A stretch of DNA of 8,994 nucleotides. Origin: Chlorobiota bacterium (GTDB taxonomy: Bacteria; Bacteroidota; Bacteroidia; Bacteroidales; F082). The stretch covers positions 1 to 8,994 of the forward strand of contig JAUXBM010000052.1 of assembly GCA_030619415.1 (NCBI GenBank), in the 5' to 3' direction. The position numbers and the translations under genes were made by a program. Position 1 is the stretch's first letter. Every line of letters begins with the position of its first letter. Positions 1 to 8,385 of the stretch are shown here, one piece after another. Below the pieces are notes generated by a model, which was not told the origin of the DNA, did not search any database, and saw only the letters and a program-made list of their open reading frames with translations.

Positions 1-67
1 CAAAATTGGAGCTGGTGACCGAAAATTTTGGTAATGATTGGTAAATTTATAGAAACTTTTACTTGAA

Positions 68-1291
68 TTAGGTATTTTCCATTTTTACATCCAGTACATC
101 CCGAAGTGTATTTCCCAACGTCATAAAAGCAAGGACCAGTATTACGATTGCAATTCCTGGTGTTATTGCAAGATATGCCGAGTCAAGAATGATGAAGCTA
201 TAATATTCCTTGATCATGCTTCCCCACGAAGGCATTGGTGGCTGAACCCCAATACCCAGGAAACTCAGGCCCGCCTCAATTAATATTGCGGCAGCAAAAT
301 TGGCTGCGGATATCACAATAACCGGACTTAGAATGTTTGGAAGGATGTGCCGGGTGATGATCCTGAAATTGGAAAACCCAAGAGCCACACCGGCTTCGAT
401 AAATTCTTTTTCCCGGAGACTGATGATTTGCCCCCTGACCACCCTGGCTACTTCTACCCACATCGTTAAACCGACAGCCACAAAAATCTGCCAAAACCCT
501 CGGCCTAACGCAAAGGTTATCGCGATCACAAGAAGCAGGGTAGGGATTGACCAGATTACGTTAATAAACCACATGATAAGTTGGTCAGTGCGCCCCCCGA
601 AGTAACCGGCTAACGAACCGAGTAAAATGCCAAATACCAATGATATCGCGACAGAAATAAAGCCAACCGACATGCTTACCCGGGAACCAATTATTAAACG
701 GCTCAATAAATCGCGGCCAAACTGATCGGTACCCAACCAGTACTTTTTTTGAATGATGTGATTCTCTTCAACTTCCTGCATTAGGTCACTAAGTATGACC
801 GTTTCCTGATTTCCGTCTATTAATTCAACAAATTCTGGATCACTCTTGACCATGGTTTGATATTTAATCGGATAAACTACATCGACAAGATTAAAAGCCT
901 CTTCAATTCCCCGGCCATCCGGATCAAATAAAATCACCTTGATCTGTTCATTTGAGAATCGATATGATTCGATCGGAATTTCTGTAAATTCACTTTTTAT
1001 CCCGAATAACATTTTCTGAAAAAATGAGCTTTGGGGTATTGGCTCATTTTTTCTGACCCTCAGCATCTGAACACTAAATCCGGGTTTCTGGGTGCTAATT
1101 TCGAGGATCTGTTTATTTGCAAAAGGCGTAGAATCAGGCGTGATCAAATATCCTGAGATTGAAATGAGAATGGTGAGAATAATTATCGACAATGAAATCA
1201 CACCAAGTGTGTTCTTCTTAAACCGTCGCCATGCCAGTTTGTTTAGGGAACCTGTTGAAATATATGTTTTTTTTCTGAAGAACATCGACAT
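68..1291 (-). CDS. ABC transporter permease, OppC/DppC family
   Basis: Inner-membrane permease of a binding-protein-dependent ABC importer of the peptide/nickel/oligosaccharide class. Numbered from the ATG at 1291 (407 residues), it has a cytoplasmic N-terminus, TM1 at about 28-50, and a long polar segment at about 52-182. Next comes the family signature YWLGTDQFGRDLLSRL (184-199), then a BPD_transp_1 domain with about five further membrane segments. The ATPase-contacting EAA loop starts at EAGVALGF (299-306) and ends in HILPN. The C-terminal LRDVLDVK resembles the usual OppC ending. The extracytoplasmic segment is about 130 residues, against roughly 45 in E. coli DppC; YejE-type permeases are also enlarged here. 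The frame is open up to a TTG at 1315 (415 residues), but ATG codons at 1291 and 1285 are more likely starts. No ATPase, OppB or binding-protein gene is visible, so partners lie left of the window or elsewhere. The substrate cannot be read from sequence. Confidence 0.93.
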   Translation of the reverse strand: MSMFFRKKTYISTGSLNKLAWRRFKKNTLGVISLSIIILTILISISGYLITPDSTPFANKQILEISTQKPGFSVQMLRVRKNEPIPQSSFFQKMLFGIKSEFTEIPIESYRFSNEQIKVILFDPDGRGIEEAFNLVDVVYPIKYQTMVKSDPEFVELIDGNQETVILSDLMQEVEENHIIQKKYWLGTDQFGRDLLSRLIIGSRVSMSVGFISVAISLVFGILLGSLAGYFGGRTDQLIMWFINVIWSIPTLLLVIAITFALGRGFWQIFVAVGLTMWVEVARVVRGQIISLREKEFIEAGVALGFSNFRIITRHILPNILSPVIVISAANFAAAILIEAGLSFLGIGVQPPMPSWGSMIKEYYSFIILDSAYLAITPGIAIVILVLAFMTLGNTLRDVLDVKMENT

Positions 1292-1357
1292 CCAAAAGTA
1301 GGAAAACAATCGCAACGATCAGGTAGTTTTTCAAACGGATAAATGAGTGTTGCGAAC

Positions 1358-1386
1358 TTGCAAATTTCAAATTAGTTGTATATTTG
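1358..1386 (+). promoter_or_regulatory. Bacteroidota-type promoter of tRNA-His
   Basis: TTG at 1358-1360 (-33 element), an 18-base spacer, and TATATTTG at 1379-1386, a perfect TAnnTTTG -7 box. Transcription should start near 1391-1393, a few bases before the tRNA, as expected for a short tRNA leader. Both elements and the spacing match the promoter consensus of this phylum. This is the best-formed promoter in the window. Confidence 0.7.
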
Positions 1387-1399
1387 CAGCCGCAAAAAT

Positions 1400-1474
1400 G
1401 GTGGATGTAGCTCAGCTGGTTAGAGCACTAGATTGTGGTTCTAGGGGTCGTGGGTTCAAGTCCCATCTTCCACC
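1400..1474 (+). tRNA. tRNA-His (anticodon GTG)
   Basis: A full cloverleaf can be drawn. The acceptor stem is 1401-1407 with 1467-1473; T8-A9 is 1408-1409; the D stem GCTC/GAGC is 1410-1413 with 1423-1426. The anticodon stem CTAGA/TCTAG encloses the loop TTGTGGT (1433-1439) with anticodon GTG at 1435-1437. The variable loop is GGGTC, and the T arm is 1450-1466 with loop TTCAAGT. The base before the acceptor stem (1400) is G and the discriminator (1474) is C. These form the extra G-1:C73 pair that identifies tRNA-His to histidyl-tRNA synthetase. CCA is not encoded and must be added by the nucleotidyltransferase. One oddity is a T:T mismatch at acceptor positions 6:67 (1406/1468). It stands alone between its own promoter and terminator. 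Confidence 0.97.
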
Positions 1475-1475
1475 C

Positions 1476-1504
1476 AAAAAAAGCCGCCTGTACAGGCGGC
1501 TTTT
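1476..1504. terminator. Bidirectional intrinsic terminator between tRNA-His and gyrB
   Basis: GCCGCCTGTACAGGCGGC (1483-1500) is a perfect 18-base palindrome preceded by A7 (1476-1482) and followed by TTTT (1501-1504), with another T-run just after. Read on either strand it gives a GC-rich hairpin followed by a U-tract. It therefore ends both the tRNA-His transcript (plus) and the gyrB transcript (minus; gyrB stop at 1522). Confidence 0.9.
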
Positions 1505-1521
1505 ACTTTTTACACAGGTTT

Positions 1522-3489
<1,968 letters not shown>

Positions 3490-3522
3490 TCAGTAAAGTT
3501 TTATGTGTTTAAAATTAAAATA

Positions 3523-3530
3523 CAAAAGTA
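3523..3530 (-). promoter_or_regulatory. Probable gyrB promoter -7 box
   Basis: On the minus strand the bases read TACTTTTG, a perfect TAnnTTTG match, 43 bases before the gyrB ATG. No clear TTG -33 element lies at the expected distance, so the call rests on the -7 box and position. The leader is A/T-rich and lacks a Shine-Dalgarno sequence. Confidence 0.5.
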
Positions 3531-3723
3531 CAAAAAATTAAGCTTTAGTTGCTTTGTTACAGGGACTTCGGCTCCCAAGTTATCAACATTATCAGGGCTT
3601 TAAATTGTTAATTTTTTAATAAACATTTTCAGGCCTTATTGCAATCGTTTGCAACAAGAATTTTAAAATTTCTGATTGAGTAGCAATTGCATCTTTAGCC
3701 AAACAAAAAATTGGATATTTTAG

Positions 3724-3731
3724 TATATTTG
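3724..3731 (+). promoter_or_regulatory. Probable promoter -7 box of the AlaDH/PNT-family gene
   Basis: TATATTTG is a perfect TAnnTTTG match, identical to the octamer before tRNA-His. It lies 53 bases before the ATG at 3785, predicting a leader of about 45 bases. No convincing -33 TTG is seen 18-20 bases upstream, where the sequence is A-rich. The repeats described for the intergenic region flank this box and could bind a regulator. Confidence 0.5.
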
Positions 3732-3784
3732 TATTGTAAGAGCTACGAAAAACTACGAATGCTAATTATTAAACCCCTGATCTT

Positions 3785-5008
3785 ATGAGCGATGAAGGCA
3801 AGAGTTACCTGAGTTTTTCCGAAAAAGAAAAGCTAATGCCTCAGGAAGAGTTGCTTGAAGTGATTCCCCGGAAAAAGAAAATGATGATCGGTATCCCCAG
3901 GGAATTGTCTGATGATGAAAACAGAATTGCGCTGGTGCCTGATGCTGTAAGTTTACTTGTCGAAAACGGGCATCGTGTTTTGGTTGAACGTGAAGCAGGC
4001 GTGGCAGCAAATTTTTCAGATGAAAAATATGCAGAAGCGGGTGCTGAAATTGTATCAAATTCTGAGGAGGTTTTTAAATCGGATATCGTTGTGAAGATTG
4101 CACCACCCACCGATGGTGAAATTGAGAAATTAGAACGACATACGACGCTGATGTCATCCATTTTTCTGCCAAATCGCGAAAAGGCATACTTCCAGCGGTT
4201 AACCGCAAAAAAGGTAAAGGCCATTGCTTACGAATTCATTCAAGATAAAACAGGTGCCTTCCCCCTTCTTAAATCCATGAGCGAGATAATTGGAAACACA
4301 GCAATATTGGTGGCAGCCGAATTTTTGAGTAACCCAAAATATGGAAAAGGTGAAATGCTTGGCGGATTTCCGGGGATTAAACCCACCGAAGTAATGATAA
4401 TTGGTGCCGGTACCGTGGCTGAATATGCTGCAAGAACCGCATTGGGCCTTGGGGCGCTGGTTAAAATATTCGACGATTCCACTTACAAACTAAGGGCTAT
4501 TCAGAACAATCTTAACAGGCGGGTTTATACTTCTACTTTGCAACCTAAATTGCTTCTGAAAGCCATGCTTGAAGCAGATGTAATTATTTCGGCTAAGCAT
4601 ACTTCCGGCAAGGTGGCGCCTTGTTTCATCAGCGAAGATATGGTGAGGCAAATGAAGCCCGGTTCGGTAATTGTGGACGTGAGCATTGACCAGGGTGGTT
4701 GTTTTGAAACCTCCAGGGCCACTACCCATCACAATCCGGTTTACCAGGTTCATGATGTTACGCATTACTGCGTTCCAAATATTGCATCGCGTGTTCCACA
4801 CACGGCCTCCTATTCGCTGAGCAATATTTTAACCCCGATGCTGCTGAATATTTCAGACATGGGTGGCATCGAAAAGATGATGAAAAGGGATACCACCTTT
4901 TGTAAAGGAGTTTACATTTTCAACGGAATTTTAACCAATAAATTTATCGGCGAACTTTATGGATTGCCATCGCAAAACCTCGAATTGCTGATGGCTGCGT
5001 TTCATTAA
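3785..5008 (+). CDS. Alanine dehydrogenase / NAD(P) transhydrogenase (AlaDH/PNT) family protein
   Basis: NAD-linked dehydrogenase fold, probably cytosolic, 407 residues. After an N-terminal extension of about 32 residues, the AlaDh_PNT_N domain begins at MIGIPRE (34-40). It carries R47, equivalent to substrate-binding R15 of M. tuberculosis Ald. The AlaDh_PNT_C Rossmann domain has IIGAGTVAEYAA (205-216) and a strand-end D230 that suggests NAD(H). The C-terminal part IDQGGCFETSR (301-311) and PNIASRVPHT (331-340) is close to true Ald and retains D302, equivalent to D270. The two other pyruvate-site residues are replaced: K75 by A106 and H96 by F127. Transhydrogenase PntA also lacks both. Alanine deamination therefore cannot be assumed, although databases would probably name it alanine dehydrogenase. 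No pntB-like gene is adjacent. The extension is highly charged. Met18 or Met33 are alternative starts, but ATG 3785 fits the promoter and leader length. Confidence 0.85.
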   Translation: MSDEGKSYLSFSEKEKLMPQEELLEVIPRKKKMMIGIPRELSDDENRIALVPDAVSLLVENGHRVLVEREAGVAANFSDEKYAEAGAEIVSNSEEVFKSDIVVKIAPPTDGEIEKLERHTTLMSSIFLPNREKAYFQRLTAKKVKAIAYEFIQDKTGAFPLLKSMSEIIGNTAILVAAEFLSNPKYGKGEMLGGFPGIKPTEVMIIGAGTVAEYAARTALGLGALVKIFDDSTYKLRAIQNNLNRRVYTSTLQPKLLLKAMLEADVIISAKHTSGKVAPCFISEDMVRQMKPGSVIVDVSIDQGGCFETSRATTHHNPVYQVHDVTHYCVPNIASRVPHTASYSLSNILTPMLLNISDMGGIEKMMKRDTTFCKGVYIFNGILTNKFIGELYGLPSQNLELLMAAFH

Positions 5009-5012
5009 ACGC
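4997..5012 (+). terminator. Possible weak terminator hairpin at the end of the AlaDH/PNT-family gene
   Basis: GCGTTT-CATT-AAACGC forms a 6-bp stem with a 4-base loop and overlaps the TAA stop codon (5006-5008). The following CTGTATTATTG is only moderately T-rich, so termination would be inefficient. It is the only hairpin I see between the two convergent genes. Confidence 0.3.
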
Positions 5013-5017
5013 CTGTA

Positions 5018-7666
5018 TTATTGAATCCTGTAATTAAAAAGTACATTCCCGGAAGCGGTGATCAGGTTTATTTCAGAACCATTGGTAATGCTTCCAACCG
5101 TAAACGGGATCTCACCAACCAGGCCTTTATTAATAAGTGTATTTCCTTTTTTGTCGAAAAGATAAATTGTTCTTTCCTGGTCCGCTACCACACCCAATAC
5201 GTTATCCTTTCTGCCCAGCTTAAAAAATTCAGGTTTAATGGTTATTTCGGAAGGAAATGTAAAGTTGAACAGTACATTCTTAAACCTGTCAAAAACCTGC
5301 AATTGATTGCCGTCGATGTAAATAAAATCCTTGGATCCATCACCGTTGATGTCTTCATAAAGGAAAAAATGATTCTGACTAAAATCACCAAAATCGGTGT
5401 ACTGCAACTTCCCTGATTTTGAAATGTAAACCAGCTTTCCGTTTTTATCAGTCGTGATTATTATGCCCCTGCTATTCGTCATATTCACATAAAAGGAAGA
5501 GTTCCATGCTTTTTCCGGATTCTTTTTCAGCTTTATTCTTCGATTCCCTTTCCTGTCGACAATGTTGATGTTGTTTTCAATATCTGTGATAATTATGTAA
5601 TCTTTATTGTTGACAACAAGTCGTGTAATTTGCTGATTGACAAAATCAATTGTTCTTGGTTGCGACCAGCCCTTTACCTGCTTCCCTTCTACCGTATAAT
5701 TATGTACTCTTTTGTCGGCTTGCGCAATCATCAACCGGTAATTTTTATTGTTGGTATAATCCATCAGGGTGAGCCCATTCGTCGCCGACGGATTTAATTT
5801 TTTGGGATAATTGGGCAAGGTATTGCCATTTTTATCGATCAGGTAAATAAAATCTCTCGTATTAAAAAGGTATTGAATTTTACCATTTTTGTAAAAATCC
5901 ACTTGTTCAATTGCACTTTCAGGTAATCCGTCAATGCGTTTTTTCCAGAGCAATTGTCCATCGGTACTAACCAGGTACATATTTGATTGCATATCGAATA
6001 CAATCACGTTATTGGTGTTTGTCTTGTGATCTCTTACCAGATATGGTTTCCCGGTAATTTCATCATCCAATGGCAATTTCCAAATGGCGAGGTTTTCTTC
6101 GTGGGTGGTCTTGCTGTTTTTCAAATAGAAATTGGTAAAATACATGGAATCTCCTTCTAAAAATTGAAAGGCGAGACCAGAGAAATCATTTAAAACCTGT
6201 TCGTTTTTACTTAGGTTTTCGGATGTAAAACTGTTGACATATTTTGCCATCACATCTGTAAGTGCCGATGGTTTAAGATACAGCAGCACAATGTAAGTGT
6301 CGGATAAATTGTCGGAAAACTGTTTGAAATTCTCATTAAGATCAAGCGTTTTTCCTGATTCATAATGTCTGACAAGTTTTTTCAGGCTTTCGGACGAATT
6401 GCCAAAAACCACAAAATCTTCAAGCATCACATACCAGGTATTTTCAATTACCGAATAAGCTTTTCCAAACAAGTTTGGAATTAAATTTTTGTGCCCGATC
6501 TCCCTCAGGGTATGACCACTGATTTTTTCGGTAGTTTTTATTCCTGTATTTTGTGATATCCGGTTTAGGTATTGTTTCGCCCGGGATGGGTTTTCAACCC
6601 TTAAAAAAAACCACGAATTGCTACTGATCGCTTTTTGATTATGGGCATTGCTCCCCAATATCATTTCGCCATTGCAGTTATCAAGGAACATAGACAGGTC
6701 AAAATTAAGATCAGCATTTAACTTTTTCAAAACTGCAGGGTCGATAACCTGATAGATATCTGAAAATCTTACACCAAGTACCATATTTGAATTGAAAGGA
6801 AGTATCCTGAACACAAGGTTTTTTTTGGTGTCGTTGCTCAAGAAATTGGACAAGTGGTGTTGTGAATTGGCAATTGTAAATCCAGATAACAACAGCTCAT
6901 CATCTTTGATCAACAAATCTGTTTCGCTCCAGCCCGCAAAATTTTCAAGCCATTTAATCGCTTGTTTTTCGCCATTTGACAGGTGATGGCCAAATAGATT
7001 GGCCAAATTTGTATAATTTACATACAGCCTCGCATCAACTTTTCTTCCGGCTGTATTTTGAAGCGCCTTAAAAGAAGCCTGGTTGCTAAAGTGTTCAGTA
7101 GTTGTATTGCTTTGTGAGACTTTATTAGCGAGCCATTTATCTTTCGATAAAAACAGAAAACCATTTTTAACACCAAAATAAAACAGGGGTTCACCAAACG
7201 CTTTAACCAGAAACAATGCGGAGTTGTTCTCAGCGGCCTCAATAATAAAATGTTTTGATAATTGCGATTTGATATTCTTTGCCTCTTGCGAACCGTTTGG
7301 TTCTGATATAAATAGAAAACATGATTCATTAAAAACTGAATCACAATGCACCGATATAAAGAGAGGTATATGAAGCAAACGCATCAAGGCGGGGTCGCTT
7401 TTTAAAATACTGTCGAAGTGAATAAGATCCTCTTGCAAATTAATTACATCTGCACTTTTCTTAAATGTCCCCCAAATTTCATTCCCATCACTTAATTTTT
7501 CCAGAAATTGCCTGGGGTGGTCAATTTGTAAAACCAGGGCTGCATCATCTGGAATCAGCTCCCATGGATTCCCATTCGACTTCCCATAACCAAATAGCAA
7601 CCAGTATATAAAAACTACAATTGCGGCAGTACTAACAATGAGTGTTGAGATCAGCTTTTTAGACAT
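5018..7666 (-). CDS. Membrane-anchored DUF3352-like protein with C-terminal beta-propeller-like repeats
   Basis: Function unknown; 882 residues. A short KK-containing N-terminus and one hydrophobic segment (about 5-26) suggest a signal anchor with the rest outside the cytoplasm. Residues about 35-540 begin with IPDDAALVLQIDHP, the kind of opening seen in DUF3352-like Bacteroidota proteins; this assignment is tentative. From about 550 there are seven or eight degenerate repeats of about 45 residues, each ending in a hydrophobic strand, a polar turn and a further strand. Examples are MYLVSTDGQLLWKK, IYLIDKNGNTLPNYPKK, INIVDRKGNRRIKLKK, LQVFDRFKNVLFNF and IYLFDKKGNTLINKG. The pattern fits a PQQ/WD-type beta-propeller. 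EDINGDGSKD (771-780) is a DxNxDGxxD calcium-loop-like motif inside one blade. It lies 122 bases downstream of rnhB with its own -7 box, and converges with the AlaDH/PNT gene 9 bases away. No catalytic motif is recognised; a scaffold or binding role is inference. Confidence 0.85.
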   Translation of the reverse strand: MSKKLISTLIVSTAAIVVFIYWLLFGYGKSNGNPWELIPDDAALVLQIDHPRQFLEKLSDGNEIWGTFKKSADVINLQEDLIHFDSILKSDPALMRLLHIPLFISVHCDSVFNESCFLFISEPNGSQEAKNIKSQLSKHFIIEAAENNSALFLVKAFGEPLFYFGVKNGFLFLSKDKWLANKVSQSNTTTEHFSNQASFKALQNTAGRKVDARLYVNYTNLANLFGHHLSNGEKQAIKWLENFAGWSETDLLIKDDELLLSGFTIANSQHHLSNFLSNDTKKNLVFRILPFNSNMVLGVRFSDIYQVIDPAVLKKLNADLNFDLSMFLDNCNGEMILGSNAHNQKAISSNSWFFLRVENPSRAKQYLNRISQNTGIKTTEKISGHTLREIGHKNLIPNLFGKAYSVIENTWYVMLEDFVVFGNSSESLKKLVRHYESGKTLDLNENFKQFSDNLSDTYIVLLYLKPSALTDVMAKYVNSFTSENLSKNEQVLNDFSGLAFQFLEGDSMYFTNFYLKNSKTTHEENLAIWKLPLDDEITGKPYLVRDHKTNTNNVIVFDMQSNMYLVSTDGQLLWKKRIDGLPESAIEQVDFYKNGKIQYLFNTRDFIYLIDKNGNTLPNYPKKLNPSATNGLTLMDYTNNKNYRLMIAQADKRVHNYTVEGKQVKGWSQPRTIDFVNQQITRLVVNNKDYIIITDIENNINIVDRKGNRRIKLKKNPEKAWNSSFYVNMTNSRGIIITTDKNGKLVYISKSGKLQYTDFGDFSQNHFFLYEDINGDGSKDFIYIDGNQLQVFDRFKNVLFNFTFPSEITIKPEFFKLGRKDNVLGVVADQERTIYLFDKKGNTLINKGLVGEIPFTVGSITNGSEINLITASGNVLFNYRIQ

Positions 7667-7687
7667 TCGCTTTTTTTCGAATTAAAC

Positions 7688-7695
7688 CAAAAGTA
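7688..7695 (-). promoter_or_regulatory. Probable promoter -7 box of the anchored propeller protein
   Basis: On the minus strand this reads TACTTTTG, the same octamer as before gyrB, 22 bases before the ATG at 7666. The leader would be about 15 bases, A-rich and without a Shine-Dalgarno sequence. No clear -33 TTG is seen. It implies expression independent of rnhB. Confidence 0.45.
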
Positions 7696-7735
7696 ACCTA
7701 TTAAACCTGCCCTATTTTCTTTTTCCTGATTGGTT

Positions 7736-7757
7736 AATTCACAAACATTTGTTAATT
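7736..7757. repeat. AT-rich inverted repeat between rnhB and the propeller gene
   Basis: AATTCACAAA and TTTGTTAATT are 10-base arms with one mismatch around a 2-base centre. It lies 32 bases past the rnhB stop on the minus strand. There is no GC-rich stem and no T-run after it, so it is a poor terminator; a protein-binding site or chance in AT-rich sequence is equally possible. Confidence 0.3.
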
Positions 7758-7788
7758 GATTTTTTGGGAAGAAGTTAAGGCACCTTAA

Positions 7789-8385
7789 TCAAAAATCCAT
7801 CTTTAACTGAATATTGTAGCTGTATGATTTGCGGTGGTAGGGTGATAATCCGTATTGTAAAACCGCGTATTTATGCTTGATTGTCGGGTAGCCTTTATTG
7901 GTTATCCACCCATATTGTGGGTATTGTTGGTGCGCATTTTTCATGAAATCATCCCGGTAAGTTTTGGCCAGCACCGATGCAGCGGCTATCGATAAATATT
8001 TTCCATCACCTTTAACAATACATTGATGAGGTATTTTTTTGAATGCATTAAACCGGTTTCCATCGATAAGCAGCAATTCGGGTGCTAAAGTGAGTTTTTT
8101 AATTGCTTTATGCATGGCCAGAAAACTCGCATTTAGAATATTAATTTCATCAATTATCCTGGCCTCTACGCTGGCCACGGCATACGACAAGGCAACTTTC
8201 CTGATCTCTTCCCTTAATTTCAATCGTTCTTTTTCAGTCAGTTTTTTTGAATCATTCAACATTGGATTCTGATACTCTTTTGGTAAAATTACCGCTGCTG
8301 CAAAAACGGGACCTGCAAGGCAACCACGGCCTGCTTCATCACATCCGGCCTCTATTTTGTCTGATGTATAGGCACTTTTCAGCAT
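7789..8385 (-). CDS. rnhB: Ribonuclease HII
   Basis: Cytoplasmic endonuclease that cuts the RNA strand of RNA/DNA hybrids and starts removal of single ribonucleotides misincorporated in DNA. Numbered from the ATG at 8385 (198 residues), all type-2 RNase H motifs are present. CDEAGRG carries catalytic D16 and E17 and the GRG junction-recognition motif. Then follow LNDSKKLT (44-51), ILNAS (83-87), LLIDGN with D108, and KGDGKYLSIAAASVLAKTYRD with D127. These match the D16/E17/D108/D126 set of the E. coli enzyme. The usual C-terminal block YGWITNKGYPT...HRKS is also intact. Length is normal for the family. A TTG three bases upstream (8388) also gives an open start, but the ATG is preferred because it overlaps the upstream TGA as TGATG. 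This implies translational coupling to the membrane-protein gene. It is almost certainly functional. Confidence 0.96.
   Translation of the reverse strand: MLKSAYTSDKIEAGCDEAGRGCLAGPVFAAAVILPKEYQNPMLNDSKKLTEKERLKLREEIRKVALSYAVASVEARIIDEINILNASFLAMHKAIKKLTLAPELLLIDGNRFNAFKKIPHQCIVKGDGKYLSIAAASVLAKTYRDDFMKNAHQQYPQYGWITNKGYPTIKHKYAVLQYGLSPYHRKSYSYNIQLKMDF

Noticed and set aside
1..67. CAAAATT/AATTTTG inverted repeat downstream of the permease stop
   Set aside because: Seven AT-rich pairs around a 16-base loop with no T-run; not a credible terminator.
3580..3588. TTATCAACA, one mismatch from a DnaA box, close to gyrB
   Set aside because: Only a single imperfect box is present, with no cluster, no dnaA or dnaN, and no AT-rich unwinding element arranged as in an origin.
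7665..7682. ATTCG/CGAAT inverted repeat around a T-run just before the propeller gene start
   Set aside because: The arms are only 5 bases and the loop 8 bases; too weak to call a regulatory hairpin.
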